Virus record (IMG/VR): IMGVR_UViG_3300007512_002515
Span: 114,345 to 178,344 of that record
Origin: a virus
DNA: 64,000 nt
Direction: 5' to 3' (one strand)
Position 1 is the first letter of the stretch. The number at the start of each line of letters is the position of its first letter. The translations under genes were made by a program, and so were the position numbers. The notes beneath the pieces were generated by a model. It ran no database searches, had not been told where the DNA came from, and saw only the letters and a program-made list of their open reading frames with translations. Positions 1-9,166 of this stretch are shown piece after piece.

Positions 1-381
1 GGGAGTACATTTTCCGCTGATATGCTAATCAAGAGGGTAGAGTCGTTTTTCGGCTTAAAAGAGATATTCAGGATGTTGAATGACCAAGCGCAATCAGGAT
101 ATATCACTAATTTTTATGGCCGACCCATTGAGGTCACGGATGCTCGCCGCAATGTGCTTGTGAATAATTTCCTGCAATCATCCGCGGTCGACGTTGCATT
201 GGCAGGGTTTTGCCAGATCGCTGAAAATATTCCTTCATGCAAGCCGGTATTTATTATTCATGATGCTCTAATTATGGATGTGCCGAAAGGACAAGAAGAC
301 GCTTTGGAGAACATCGTTGCTCAAGGATTTTCTGATGAGAAGATGGGACACTTTCCTCTCAAGCTCACGAGGCTAAAATGA
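1..381 (+). CDS. Family A DNA polymerase, C-terminal part (5' end outside window)
   Basis: The frame is open from base 1 and no start is needed inside the window, so only the last ~126 residues are present. Two Pol A palm signatures are visible: a G-Y-I-T-N-F-Y-G-R segment followed by R-N-V-L-V-N-N-F-L-Q-S-S-A-V-D (the 'GR...R...N..iQ..aaD' region), and motif C as I-I-H-D-A-L-I-M-D-V. The catalytic Asp of motif C is kept, but the usual following Glu (HDE) is Ala. It would synthesise phage DNA. A complete DnaE-type polymerase lies at 19.4 kb in the same genome. The next gene overlaps its stop by 4 bases. Family assignment is firm; which polymerase is replicative is not known. Confidence 0.88.
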   Translation, partial: GSTFSADMLIKRVESFFGLKEIFRMLNDQAQSGYITNFYGRPIEVTDARRNVLVNNFLQSSAVDVALAGFCQIAENIPSCKPVFIIHDALIMDVPKGQEDALENIVAQGFSDEKMGHFPLKLTRLK

Positions 382-896
382 ACGAAGAAAAATTACGAAA
401 ATATATCCGGCGAATGCTTACAGAAGAGGCTGAGGAGCCACAACCTCCTACACGACCAAAACGTAGAGGTGTTAAAACGAAACCAGGATCAATAACTGCG
501 TCTATCGGTCGGGGGAACACCAGCACCGGCGTAAAAGAAGCAGGTGCATTAGCAAAAGACAACCCCAAGCAATTAATGAAAAATCTCAAGATTTCATCTG
601 GAGGCCCAGGCGATTTAAAGGGTATTGGGTATATTCTTAAACAAGCGTTTAAGGGGGCTGAAGCAATGCAACAAGCATACTCTGGTCATAGTACTGTGAG
701 TAAAGGTGATAAAAAAGGTATTAAGGTTTCTATGTCTAAGCTTGATCCTCGAAATGGTGTGAAATATCTTCAACATACTCTTTTTGCTGCGAAAGAAGCT
801 GGGATGTTCAAGTTAAAAGATGCGCTACAAATAGACGTCGATGGTAAAGATATCGTCATTTATTTTTCTGAACATAAGGGTAGCTGGAACAAATAA
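378..896 (+). CDS. Unknown protein with N-terminal LxE-type tag
   Basis: 172 aa, overlapping the polymerase stop as ATGA. I recognise no fold. It opens with a short basic amphipathic helix, M-N-E-E-K-L-R-K-Y-I-R-R-M-L-T-E-E, which matches the tag seen on many proteins in this window and ends in L-T-E. An acidic, proline- and lysine-rich stretch (about residues 20-50) follows, then a mixed alpha/beta region with D-V-D-G-K-D-I-V-I-Y near the end. The tag suggests it may be a virion-carried protein although it sits among replication genes. Its function is unknown. Confidence 0.75.
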   Translation: MNEEKLRKYIRRMLTEEAEEPQPPTRPKRRGVKTKPGSITASIGRGNTSTGVKEAGALAKDNPKQLMKNLKISSGGPGDLKGIGYILKQAFKGAEAMQQAYSGHSTVSKGDKKGIKVSMSKLDPRNGVKYLQHTLFAAKEAGMFKLKDALQIDVDGKDIVIYFSEHKGSWNK

Positions 897-900
897 AGCC

Positions 901-928
901 TTGTACATCCCACCAGGAATGTTAAAAT
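901..928 (+). promoter_or_regulatory. Possible promoter (TTGTAC-16-TAAAAT)
   Basis: Lies in the 53-base gap before the DnaQ-like gene. TTGTAC (901-906) and TAAAAT (923-928) are 16 bases apart, followed by a GGAG ribosome binding site. The match to sigma70 consensus is moderate, so this is a suggestion only. Confidence 0.4.
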
Positions 929-949
929 ATATCTTGGTAGGAGAAATGT

Positions 950-1789
950 ATGAAGCATTTAGAAAATAAGGACGGTCTTGTAGTTCTCACTAAGTTCTCT
1001 GGACTGTCGGCCCCTGATCGAGAGCCCATTTCTGGAGATGTTCCAGCAGTTGTGCTGGATGTGGAAACAACCGGCCTTCGAGCAGACAAAGACGAAGTTA
1101 TTCAAATCGCTATACGCCCGTTTTTTGTGAGCCCCTCGACCGGTGAAATTTCTGGTATTAAGAAAACGATCGAGTTCAAGCAGCAACCGACATACCCTCT
1201 CTCGCCTGAAATTCAAGACATTACAGGCTTCTCTGATGAAGACTTGAAGGGTCATGAGATTAATTGGGCTCGAGTTGCAAAGATTTTAAATTCATGTCAA
1301 TTTATAATTGCTCACAATGCAAGCTTTGATAGGGAATGGGTAGACACGAACCTTAAAAGGAACGGCCATTCGCCTCCCCCTGATGCCATCTGGTGTTGCT
1401 CAATGTCTCAAGTTATGTGGAAGGACATTTGCCGCCCATCAAAGGCTCTAGAGGTCCTCTGCGCCTGGCATGGTTTTTTCTATAATTCCCATAACGCTAT
1501 TGCTGACATTGATGCGACTCTCCACCTTCTGAGGATGAGTGATAAGATGGAAGAACTGCTTCAGACGGCAGTAAAATCTGATTATCATGTTTTTGCTGTT
1601 GGGTCTCAAAGGGATGAGAATCCGCTTTTGAAATCTCGTCGTTATCGCTGGAATCCCGAGCTAACATGTTGGTGGAAATCTACGCCGAATCAAAATGCGG
1701 CGGAAGATGAGTGCGAATGGCTAGCACAGAACTTAAGAAAAGTAGAGCCGCAATTTTTTGAAGTAGAGCCGCAGAATCGTTTTTCTTGA
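950..1789 (+). CDS. DnaQ-like 3'-5' exonuclease
   Basis: 279 aa, start chosen after a GGAG site. It is a DEDD-family exonuclease of the DnaQ/epsilon type. Exo I is V-L-D-V-E-T-T-G-L (about residues 35-43), Exo II is H-N-A-S-F-D (about 123-128), and Exo III is H-N-A-I-A-D-I-D (about 180-187), the DEDDh arrangement. It would remove mismatched 3' ends and so proofread for the phage polymerase(s). The C-terminal ~70 residues, with an S-R-R-Y-R-W-N-P...C-W-W-K pattern, form an extra domain I cannot name. Its place between Pol A and SSB supports a replication role. Pol A and DnaE are both present, so its partner is uncertain. Confidence 0.88.
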   Translation: MKHLENKDGLVVLTKFSGLSAPDREPISGDVPAVVLDVETTGLRADKDEVIQIAIRPFFVSPSTGEISGIKKTIEFKQQPTYPLSPEIQDITGFSDEDLKGHEINWARVAKILNSCQFIIAHNASFDREWVDTNLKRNGHSPPPDAIWCCSMSQVMWKDICRPSKALEVLCAWHGFFYNSHNAIADIDATLHLLRMSDKMEELLQTAVKSDYHVFAVGSQRDENPLLKSRRYRWNPELTCWWKSTPNQNAAEDECEWLAQNLRKVEPQFFEVEPQNRFS

Positions 1790-1803
1790 GATAATTAAAA
1801 TAG

Positions 1804-2073
1804 ATGAGTATCGATCACGAAAAAAAGCTTAGAGAGTTTATTAGGTTTCTTGTTGAGGAAGCCGAAGTTCTTGGCGAACCCGATTTTATACCGGGTCGTG
1901 ATGAGGATGATGATGAGGGTCATCATGATGAAGCTTCGACGGGCGGTGTCCCGGGTCCGATGCTTCCATTGGGTATGGGTTCCCCATCTGCTCGCCGAAA
2001 AAGACGGAAAGATGCCACGACCGCAAATGCGTCTGGTTTCGGCGGCGCAAAGGCCCATAAAAAAAGAAAATAA
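1804..2073 (+). CDS. Small tagged protein of unknown function
   Basis: 89 aa. It starts with M-S-I-D-H-E-K-K-L-R-E-F-I-R-F-L-V-E-E-A-E, a tag-like helix ending in L-V-E. The rest is low in complexity: an acidic D/H-rich run at residues 36-45 (about), a G/P/M-rich middle and a strongly basic C-terminus (R-R-K-R-R-K and K-K-R-K). No fold is recognised and it is probably disordered. The overlapping alternative frames look like shadows because only this one has the tag and a plausible start. No strong ribosome binding site is seen. Confidence 0.6.
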   Translation: MSIDHEKKLREFIRFLVEEAEVLGEPDFIPGRDEDDDEGHHDEASTGGVPGPMLPLGMGSPSARRKRRKDATTANASGFGGAKAHKKRK

Positions 2074-2075
2074 AT

Positions 2076-2104
2076 TTGAACATTGACAGCTTAACTATTA
2101 AATT
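2076..2104 (+). promoter_or_regulatory. Possible promoter upstream of ssb
   Basis: TTGAAC (2076-2081), 17 bases, TAAATT (2099-2104). A perfect TTGACA at 2083-2088 overlaps but has no good -10 partner at 16-18 bases. The 100-base gap in front of the abundant SSB makes a promoter likely, but its exact form is uncertain. Confidence 0.35.
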
Positions 2105-2173
2105 TTACTTGTCCTTAGGGATACCCATACTGGGAAATTAAACATTGCATATTAAAAATTTGGAGATTACAAA

Positions 2174-2980
2174 ATGGCAATTGATTTTGAAGCACTTCGT
2201 AAGAAGCTAGGCCAGCTTTCTGGCACCAACTCTCGCCGCGATAAGATGTGGCGACCTCAAGAAGGGGAAGAAGCTATTGTTCGGATGCTAGCATTCGATA
2301 CTGAGGATGGGCTTCCCTTTTCAGAACGATGGTTCTATTATAACATCGGAAATAATCCAGGTCTCTTGGCCCCCTATCAATTTGGCAATCCTGACCCGAT
2401 TCAGGAGCTGATTACCACTCTTCGTGATGAAGGAACAAAGGAGTCCTATGAGCTCTGCAAGAAGCTTTACCCAAAGCCTCGCTACTATGCTCCTGTTATT
2501 GTTCGTGGTGAGGAAGACAAGGGTGTTCGTCTTTGGGCTTTCGGGAAGACAGTGTATCAGTCACTTCTCAACATTATGCTTGATGAAGACTATGGCGACA
2601 TCACTGATCCCTCAAACGGTCGAGATGTAAAGGTTATCTGCACCAAGCAGCCCGGACGTCTTTACGCCTCAACAGAAGTTCGACCTCGAGGTAAGCAGTC
2701 TAAGCTGGCTTCTTCGACCAAGCAAGCCAAGGAATGGCTAGACTCTTTGCCCAACCTTGACGATCTTTACGAAGCGAAGTCTTACGACCAGCTTTCAAAG
2801 ATTGTTAATGACTGGTTGAGTGGGGATGATGCTGAAACCCAAAACTCAGAAGGTACCTCGCGTGGGTTTTCCAACGCTCAGGGCTCCAATACTACCACAG
2901 CCGGTGATAGCAACGAGCTCACGTCGAAGTTCAAGAGTTTGGATGATGCATTCGCTGATTTGGAAGATGACGGTTTTTAG
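2174..2980 (+). CDS. gp32-like single-stranded DNA-binding protein
   Basis: 268 aa, GGAG site before the ATG. The layout matches T4 gp32: a basic N-terminal segment (self-interaction), an OB-fold core with aromatic-rich strands (S-E-R-W-F-Y-Y-N-I near residue 52; R-Y-Y-A-P-V-I-V-R-G near 105; R-L-W-A-F-G-K-T near 122), then a Ser/Thr/Asn-rich linker and a short acidic tail ending D-L-E-D-D-G-F. The His/Cys zinc ligands of T4 gp32 are not evident; only one Cys falls in that area. It coats single-stranded DNA during replication and recombination, and the acidic tail normally recruits partners. It is a single-gene unit, closed by a strong terminator and followed by the recombinase promoter. Confidence 0.85.
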   Translation: MAIDFEALRKKLGQLSGTNSRRDKMWRPQEGEEAIVRMLAFDTEDGLPFSERWFYYNIGNNPGLLAPYQFGNPDPIQELITTLRDEGTKESYELCKKLYPKPRYYAPVIVRGEEDKGVRLWAFGKTVYQSLLNIMLDEDYGDITDPSNGRDVKVICTKQPGRLYASTEVRPRGKQSKLASSTKQAKEWLDSLPNLDDLYEAKSYDQLSKIVNDWLSGDDAETQNSEGTSRGFSNAQGSNTTTAGDSNELTSKFKSLDDAFADLEDDGF

Positions 2981-3006
2981 TCTCTAAAAAATAAGCGAAT
3001 ATCTCC

Positions 3007-3042
3007 GAGGGACCGAATCTCTGATTCGGTCCCTCTTTTTTT
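3007..3042 (+). terminator. Rho-independent terminator after ssb
   Basis: A perfect 13-bp stem (3007-3019 with 3023-3035), a 3-base loop and a run of 7 T. It ends the ssb transcript and insulates it from the recombinase promoter just downstream. It is the clearest intrinsic terminator in the window. Confidence 0.93.
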
Positions 3043-3069
3043 GAAAACATGCTGAGAAGATGTTATAAT
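3041..3069 (+). promoter_or_regulatory. Sigma70-type promoter for the recombinase operon
   Basis: TTGAAA (3041-3046), exactly 17 bases, TATAAT (3064-3069). It starts in the T-run of the preceding terminator and lies 20 bases before the recombinase ATG. The same spacing and a similar -35 recur at 19351, 46701, 50463 and 53053, which supports a real promoter class read by a host sigma70 holoenzyme. Confidence 0.8.
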
Positions 3070-3088
3070 CTTTCAACGGGGAAATTTA

Positions 3089-4285
3089 ATGGCAAAGAAG
3101 AAAGACAAGAAAGAAACAGAAGATTTTACCAGCGACTTAATCAAATCGCTGAATAAAGAGCACGGCACCAGGGTCGCATATAATTTGTCTCAAGATGAAT
3201 CTCCTACTCACGTCAAACGGTGGGTGAGCACTGGCTCTGCACAATTAGATTATATTATTTCAAATAGATCGAATGGTGGTTTACCAGAGGGACGTATCGT
3301 AGAGATTTTTGGTCCTCCGTCCATTGGAAAATCCCATATTGCTATTCAAATTGCTCGATCCACCCAAGAAATGGGGGGTATCGTAGTTTATATTGACACC
3401 GAGAATGCTACATCAGTAGAAAATCTAGCTTTGCTTGGGGTCAACATTAGTAAGAGGTTTGTTTACGTCGATACACATTGTACTGAAGAAGTACTTTCCA
3501 TTGCTGAGTCGACGATTATGAAGGCTAGAGCAATGGAAAAAGATGTACCAATCACTATCATTTGGGATTCTGTTGCTGCATCATCTCCCAAGGCAGAGTT
3601 GACCGGAACGTATGAGCAGAATTCGATCGGACTACAGGCTCGAGCCATTTCAAAGGGAATGCGAAAAATTACAGGGGTTATAGGTCAAACTAATACACTC
3701 TTTGTAATTCTTAATCAGACTCGAACAAAAATTGGTGTTATGTACGGTGACCCCACAACCACACCTGGCGGTAAAGCTATTCCATTCCATTCGTCGGTTC
3801 GCATTAAGCTCGGAGCTGGCCAGAAAATTGAAAATAAGGAAAAAGAAGTTATCGGTATCCACGTATCTGCAAAGACAATCAAGAATAAAGTGGCTGCCCC
3901 TTTTCGGACATGCAAATTTGAAATTCATTTTGGAAAAGGCATCCGCGAACATGAACAAGTTTTTGATGAATTACGTAAATTCGGAGCGGGAATTATTGAT
4001 GGCAAAGAGGTGTGTATTAAGGGTTCGTCAGCTTGGAAAAATTTGACTGTTACTGACACTAGCACAGGCGAAATTTTATTAGAGAAGAAATTCTATAAGG
4101 CTGACTTTAGAGATGTCTGGCAAGACCCTCAATATAAAGAATACATTGATGCTTTGCTAGAGCTCTGTATGATTCGAAAGTTAGAAGATCCCAATGAAGC
4201 ACATCTAGATACCGAGGCTTACGAAGAGGTAAGAGCGGCTGCAATGGAGATTAATCTTGATGACATTCCTGATTTAGATGCATAA
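3089..4285 (+). CDS. RecA/UvsX-like recombinase
   Basis: 398 aa. ATP-dependent strand-exchange protein. Walker A is G-P-P-S-I-G-K-S (residues 75-82), with an adjacent V-Y-I-D-T-E-N-A strand. Walker B is in I-T-I-I-W-D-S-V-A-A (about 150). An L1/L2-like region follows, with V-I-L-N-Q-T-R-T-K-I-G-V-M-Y-G-D and T-P-G-G-K-A-I-P-F-H, close to bacterial RecA and phage UvsX. The C-terminal part is longer than the core and ends in an acidic tail. It heads an operon with a 5' nuclease (8-base overlap), helicase and ribonucleotide reductase, so it likely serves recombination-dependent replication and repair. Confidence 0.92.
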   Translation: MAKKKDKKETEDFTSDLIKSLNKEHGTRVAYNLSQDESPTHVKRWVSTGSAQLDYIISNRSNGGLPEGRIVEIFGPPSIGKSHIAIQIARSTQEMGGIVVYIDTENATSVENLALLGVNISKRFVYVDTHCTEEVLSIAESTIMKARAMEKDVPITIIWDSVAASSPKAELTGTYEQNSIGLQARAISKGMRKITGVIGQTNTLFVILNQTRTKIGVMYGDPTTTPGGKAIPFHSSVRIKLGAGQKIENKEKEVIGIHVSAKTIKNKVAAPFRTCKFEIHFGKGIREHEQVFDELRKFGAGIIDGKEVCIKGSSAWKNLTVTDTSTGEILLEKKFYKADFRDVWQDPQYKEYIDALLELCMIRKLEDPNEAHLDTEAYEEVRAAAMEINLDDIPDLDA

Positions 4286-5228
4286 ACGACCGATACTCAT
4301 TATTGATGGTCTAAATTGTTTTTTTAGACATTTCGTTGCGAACCCATCATTAAGCGATAACGGCGATCCGGTTGGGGGTGTTGTTGGTTTCTTGAAAGGT
4401 CTACAGCTTTTGCTGGAGAGGTACAACCCTGATCGGGTTATTGTTGTTTGGGAGGGTGGTGGTTCACCTCGCCGTCGGTCGATCGACCCTAATTATAAGA
4501 TGGGCCGCCGGCCTGAAAGATTAAATCGTTTCTATTCAGATGACATTCCAGATACCGTCTCTAATCGAAATGAGCAGTTAGCAAAGCTTGTAAAAACGTT
4601 ACGGTACACTCCTGTTTTGCAATTTTATGTTTCTGATTGCGAGGCAGATGATATAATCGCAAGATTAGTGAACGTAAATTTTAAGGATGAAGACTGTATA
4701 ATCGTCTCCACCGATAAGGACTTGTATCAATTGGTCTCTGAAAAAATAAAGCAATGGTCCCCAGGGCAAAAAGCTGAGCTCAGCACTAGCGTTATTTTAG
4801 AGAAATTTGGTATTCATCCAATTAATTTTTGTGTAGCTCGTTGCTTCATTGGTGACGGATCTGACGGGTTAAAAGGCATCCCTGGAGCGGGGTTTAAAGC
4901 TATGGCAAAACGTTTTCCTGAACTTAAATCTTCTTCATTTGTGAGTGTCGAAGATATACTTACATTATGTCGCGAACGGCAAGAACAAAAGAGGTTAAAG
5001 CTTTATGATAATATCATGTCAGGAGAAGAAGTTGTTAAGAAAAATTGGAAACTTATGTATCTTGGAGATGGTAACCTTTCAGCCTCGCACGTTCAAAAAG
5101 TAGATGGTATTGTTGAAGCAGCAACACCCCGAAAAGACAAGCTAGGGTTTATGCGCTGCTTAATACAGCTTTGCATCAAAAACTTCGACACAGATAAGCT
5201 CTTTATGACTTTCAAAGCGTTAAATTAA
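4278..5228 (+). CDS. 5'-3' exonuclease / flap endonuclease (first copy)
   Basis: 316 aa, FEN/T4 RNase H superfamily. N-terminal I-I-D-G-L-N (Asp10), then an R-R-x-S-x-x-x-x-Y-K-M-G-R-R arch-like region, acidic cluster C-E-A-D-D-I-I-A-R, V-S-T-D-K-D-L-Y-Q-L and the helix-hairpin segment F-I-G-D-G-S-D-G-L-K-G-I-P-G-A-G. These supply the usual two-metal carboxylates. It would remove RNA primers and flaps. Its start overlaps the recombinase end by 8 bases. A second, diverged member is at 43878. Confidence 0.9.
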   Translation: MHKRPILIIDGLNCFFRHFVANPSLSDNGDPVGGVVGFLKGLQLLLERYNPDRVIVVWEGGGSPRRRSIDPNYKMGRRPERLNRFYSDDIPDTVSNRNEQLAKLVKTLRYTPVLQFYVSDCEADDIIARLVNVNFKDEDCIIVSTDKDLYQLVSEKIKQWSPGQKAELSTSVILEKFGIHPINFCVARCFIGDGSDGLKGIPGAGFKAMAKRFPELKSSSFVSVEDILTLCRERQEQKRLKLYDNIMSGEEVVKKNWKLMYLGDGNLSASHVQKVDGIVEAATPRKDKLGFMRCLIQLCIKNFDTDKLFMTFKALN

Positions 5229-5239
5229 AAAGGAACATC

Positions 5240-6643
5240 ATGGCATCCACTATTGCATTATTAGATTCGGTTCCATCCGGCCAATTTTCACAGTATAACA
5301 AAAATTTTCAAGAAAAGATTTTGCAGGGCTTGTTATCTGACAAAACTTGGGCAATGCAGATGGTAGAAGTTATGCGCTCAGATTTTTTTGAACTTCGATA
5401 TCTTGAATATCTTTGTGAAAAATACTTTACGTACTTTGCTGAGTACCGCTGCTTCCCAACACAGGTTTTGCTCATTAGTATTATTAAGGATGCCCTAAGC
5501 GAAGACGGTGATATTTTGCTCAGAGATCAAATAGTATCATATTTGATAAGAATGAAAGAAAACCCGAGCCCAAATGATCTGGCGTACGTTAAGGCTAAGG
5601 CGCTAGATTTTTGTAAAAGACAGGCCTTTAAAGAAGCCCTTGAAGAATCAGTTAATTTGATCACCACCGGTGAATTTGAGCATGTTATTACTCTAATGAA
5701 GAACGCTGTTTCGATTGGGATGCCCAATACTGCTGGTCACGATTTTTTTGAAGATATGGAAGCGAGATTTTTGAAAATCCAGCGTTGCGTTTGCCCAACA
5801 GGCTTAGCAGAATTGGATTCGAGAGAAATTTTAAATGGTGGCCTGGGACGAGGTGAAATTGGCGTCGTTGTTGCCAACACTGGTGTCGGAAAATCTCATT
5901 GGCTTGTGGCAATGGGAGCGAACGCAATGAGGAATGGAAAAAATGTTCTTCACTACACTTTTGAGTTGACAGAGCAGGCTGTTGGATTGAGATATGATGC
6001 CAATCTGTGTAATATATCAGCGTCTGATGTAATTGACCATAAGAAGACTGTTCAAGACTACTATGGGAAAAATGAAGGATTTGGCCGATTGATGATCAAA
6101 GAGTATCCAACAGGTTCCGCATCTGTGGTGTCTATTAGGAACCATATCGAGAAATTAGCTTTTCGTAATTTCAAGCCAAGCGTCATAATCGTAGATTACG
6201 CAGATATTATGCGCTCCACCAAGTCATATGACTCTTTACGACACGAATTAAAGCTAATTTATGAGGAGCTAAGAAATTTGGCCATGGAGCTTAATATTCC
6301 TATATGGACTGCATCACAAGCAAATAGGGATTCTGCAAATTCTGATATTGTTGGGCTTGAGAACATGTCAGAAGCATATGGGAAAGCCATGGTTGCAGAT
6401 TTTGTAGTGTCGATTTCCAGAAAGGCAACCGAAAAAGCCACCGGTGCCGGCCGGCTATTTATTGCAAAAAATCGTGCAGGGAAGGACGGGATCGTTTTTC
6501 CTATTCACATTGACACAGCTACATCTAAGATTAGCGTATTGGACGAAGATGTTTCTACACTTTCAGAAACAATCGAAAATGATGAGAAAGAAATGAAGTC
6601 TGCGCTTAGAAAAAAATGGAAGTCAATTTCAGGTATCGCTTAG
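5240..6643 (+). CDS. DnaB/gp41-family replicative helicase
   Basis: 467 aa, start after AAAGGA. The N-terminal helical domain (about 1-165) is followed by a RecA-type motor: G-L-A-E-L-D entry, Walker A A-N-T-G-V-G-K-S (212-219), F-E-L-T-E-Q switch helix, Walker B V-I-I-V-D-Y-A-D, and P-I-W-T-A-S-Q-A-N-R. These are the hallmarks of hexameric DnaB/T4 gp41. It would unwind the fork. No primase domain or primase gene is seen in this window. It ends just before the reductase, so the recombinase-nuclease-helicase-reductase set reads as one operon. Confidence 0.9.
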   Translation: MASTIALLDSVPSGQFSQYNKNFQEKILQGLLSDKTWAMQMVEVMRSDFFELRYLEYLCEKYFTYFAEYRCFPTQVLLISIIKDALSEDGDILLRDQIVSYLIRMKENPSPNDLAYVKAKALDFCKRQAFKEALEESVNLITTGEFEHVITLMKNAVSIGMPNTAGHDFFEDMEARFLKIQRCVCPTGLAELDSREILNGGLGRGEIGVVVANTGVGKSHWLVAMGANAMRNGKNVLHYTFELTEQAVGLRYDANLCNISASDVIDHKKTVQDYYGKNEGFGRLMIKEYPTGSASVVSIRNHIEKLAFRNFKPSVIIVDYADIMRSTKSYDSLRHELKLIYEELRNLAMELNIPIWTASQANRDSANSDIVGLENMSEAYGKAMVADFVVSISRKATEKATGAGRLFIAKNRAGKDGIVFPIHIDTATSKISVLDEDVSTLSETIENDEKEMKSALRKKWKSISGIA

Positions 6644-6654
6644 GGAGTTCCGGT

Positions 6655-9162
6655 ATGACATATGACTATAAAACGGCGGTCGAAAAATCGCTGGCTTATT
6701 TTGGTGGTGATGAGTTAGCTGCTAATGTCGTTGTAACGAAATATCTTTTGATGAATAAAGATGGTGAGTATCTTGAAGCCACACCTAACGATATGCACCG
6801 TCGTCTCGCAAAAGAATTTCACCGGATTGAAGCGAAATATGAGAACCCACTAACTGAAGAAGAAATATTTGATTTGTTGAAGGGATTTAAGAAGATAATC
6901 CCCCAAGGCTCTCCCATGGCTGGAATTGGTAACAATACCAAATTACAGTCTATCTCGAATTGTTTTGTCATTCCAGCGCCCGAAGACAGTTATGGGGGAA
7001 TTCTTTCAACAGACCAAAGACTCGTTCAGATTGCCAAGCGCCGCGGCGGTGTTGGTTTTGATATAAGCACAATTCGACCAAAGGGCCTTTCTACTGCTAA
7101 CGCTGCAAAGACTACCGACGGAATTGAGGTCTTCATGGATCGCTTTTCTAATTCGTGTCGAGAGGTTGCGCAAGGTGGCCGCCGCGGCGCATTGATGCTT
7201 ACGATATCTGTTCATCATCCTCAAATTCGTGACTTTATAAAAATCAAGAAAGACCTTAAAAGAGTGACAGGTGCGAATATTTCTATTCGTGTAACTGATG
7301 AGTTTATGGAAGCAGTTCAATCAAGCTCAAATGTACATTTACGTTGGCCTGTAGAGAGCAAAGAGTGCACGATATCAGAGTACGTTGACGCAAAAACGCT
7401 TTGGCATGAAATTATAGAGTCAGCTCATGCCACCGCTGAACCCGGATTGTTGTTTTGGGATACGGCAAAAAAGATGACTCCTTCTGATATTTACGCTAAC
7501 GAAGGTTTTTCATCGTGCTCCACAAACCCTTGCGGCGAGATTATTTTGTCTCCTCATGACAGCTGCAGATTGATGCTTGTGAACTTGACAAGCTTCGTAA
7601 AGAAAAAGTGGAAGTCTAATGCAAAATTTGACTTCGCTTCATTCGGCAAAGTGGTTCAAAAAGCTCAACGCTTAATGGACGACATGATCGATATTGAGAT
7701 TGAGCAAGTTGAAAAGATTCTTAAGAAGATTGAGGCCGATCCAGAGTCTGGCGAGGTAAAGCAAATCGAGAAAGACTTGTGGACAAATATCCAGACGATG
7801 GCTGTTCTAGGGCGTAGAACTGGCCTTGGAATCACGGGACTTGGTGATACTTTAGCAATGCTGGGTGTACAATATGGTAGCAAAAAAAGCATCAAGCTCA
7901 CTGAAGAAATATATCGAGCGCTAGCGGTTAATGCGTACTATTCATCTGCTGTCTTGGCAAAAGAACGCGGTGCGTTTCCTGCGCACGATCACGCCAAAGA
8001 GGATGGTCATCCATTTTTAGAGAGAATTTGGAAAGAAAATCCAGAAATTAAGGAAATGAATAAGGAATTTGGTCGCCGAAATATTTCAATAACTACGACG
8101 GCCCCAGCCGGATCAGTTTCTGTACTGACACAAACAACTTCCGGTATCGAGCCAGCTTATATGCTACACTATACACGTCGTAAAAAAATTACAGGTCAAG
8201 ACGAGGCTGCTAGTGTGGATTTTGTTGATGATAGTGGCGATAAGTGGCAAGAATATACAGTTTATCATCATGGATTTAGAGAGTGGATAGAACATTCGGC
8301 ATTTCGCAGCGATGATGATCCTGAAGAGATGGTCGAACTGAGTCCGTATAAGTGTTCAACAGCCTCAGAAATTGATTGGGTTGCAAAAGTGAGAATGCAG
8401 GCAGCTGCTCAAAAATGGGTATGTCATGCAATCTCTAATACGACAAATCTTCCCGCAGATATAGACATTGAGACCGTTAAAGATGTTTATATGACTGGTT
8501 GGGAGCTAGGGTGCAAGGGTATCACTGTATATCGTGATGGTTCACGAACTGGTGTTTTGGTCGCGAAAACAGAGGAAGAAGTTGACCCCCGGGAAAGTGA
8601 AAAGATCATCATAAAATCAGCTCCCAGAAGGCCTGAAATATTAGACTGTGATATTCACCAGGCAAACATTAAGGGTGAGGCCTGGACGTTACTAGTGGGG
8701 TTAATGGACGGTGTTCCCTACGAAATTATTGGTGGTCTTGCGGAATATGTGGAAATTCCACGACGCTATATCACTGGTCAAATTCGGCGTCGCCCTCGTA
8801 AGTCAATGCCTTCGAAATATGATTTAATTTTTGGGCAGAATGGTGACGAGATGACCATCAAGGACATTGTTAAGGTTTTTGATAACCCCAACCATTCGGC
8901 ATTTACAAGGACAATTTCGTTAGCATTACGCCATGGCGTCCCGACCCAGTATTTGGTGGAGCAATTATTAAAAGATAAAGATGCGGATTTATTTTGTTTT
9001 TCAAAAGTCATTGCACGGTGCTTGAAGAAATATATCGCAGATGGTACAAGGGCTAGCAATGGCGTACTTGAGTGTGATTGTGAAACACCAGAAGACTGTA
9101 ATGTTGTTTATCAAGAGGGCTGTGCGACATGCTTGACATGCGGCATGGCGAAGTGCGGATAG
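6655..9162 (+). CDS. nrdJ: Adenosylcobalamin-dependent (class II) ribonucleotide reductase
   Basis: 835 aa from the ATG at 6655, preceded by AGGGAG; an earlier in-frame ATG at 6616 lies inside the helicase gene and is less likely. It reduces ribonucleotides to deoxyribonucleotides using B12. Visible: S-N-C-F-V (Cys103, first redox Cys), A-K-R-R-G-G-V-G-F-D, the active-site loop N-P-C-G-E (291-295), T-T-A-P-A-G-S-V-S-V-L-T-Q-T-T-S-G-I-E-P, and a Cys-rich C-terminus (C-A-T-C-L-T-C-G-M-A-K-C-G) that would pass electrons from thioredoxin. There is no separate radical-generating subunit gene nearby, as expected for class II. The host must provide or take up cobalamin. Confidence 0.93.
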   Translation: MTYDYKTAVEKSLAYFGGDELAANVVVTKYLLMNKDGEYLEATPNDMHRRLAKEFHRIEAKYENPLTEEEIFDLLKGFKKIIPQGSPMAGIGNNTKLQSISNCFVIPAPEDSYGGILSTDQRLVQIAKRRGGVGFDISTIRPKGLSTANAAKTTDGIEVFMDRFSNSCREVAQGGRRGALMLTISVHHPQIRDFIKIKKDLKRVTGANISIRVTDEFMEAVQSSSNVHLRWPVESKECTISEYVDAKTLWHEIIESAHATAEPGLLFWDTAKKMTPSDIYANEGFSSCSTNPCGEIILSPHDSCRLMLVNLTSFVKKKWKSNAKFDFASFGKVVQKAQRLMDDMIDIEIEQVEKILKKIEADPESGEVKQIEKDLWTNIQTMAVLGRRTGLGITGLGDTLAMLGVQYGSKKSIKLTEEIYRALAVNAYYSSAVLAKERGAFPAHDHAKEDGHPFLERIWKENPEIKEMNKEFGRRNISITTTAPAGSVSVLTQTTSGIEPAYMLHYTRRKKITGQDEAASVDFVDDSGDKWQEYTVYHHGFREWIEHSAFRSDDDPEEMVELSPYKCSTASEIDWVAKVRMQAAAQKWVCHAISNTTNLPADIDIETVKDVYMTGWELGCKGITVYRDGSRTGVLVAKTEEEVDPRESEKIIIKSAPRRPEILDCDIHQANIKGEAWTLLVGLMDGVPYEIIGGLAEYVEIPRRYITGQIRRRPRKSMPSKYDLIFGQNGDEMTIKDIVKVFDNPNHSAFTRTISLALRHGVPTQYLVEQLLKDKDADLFCFSKVIARCLKKYIADGTRASNGVLECDCETPEDCNVVYQEGCATCLTCGMAKCG

Positions 9163-9166
9163 TGAT

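Noticed and set aside
2083-2088. Perfect TTGACA before ssb
   Set aside because: No acceptable -10 lies 16-18 bases downstream; the overlapping TTGAAC/TAAATT pair is listed instead at low confidence.
6616-6654. Upstream in-frame ATG for the ribonucleotide reductase
   Set aside because: It lies inside the helicase gene; AGGGAG before 6655 supports the later start.
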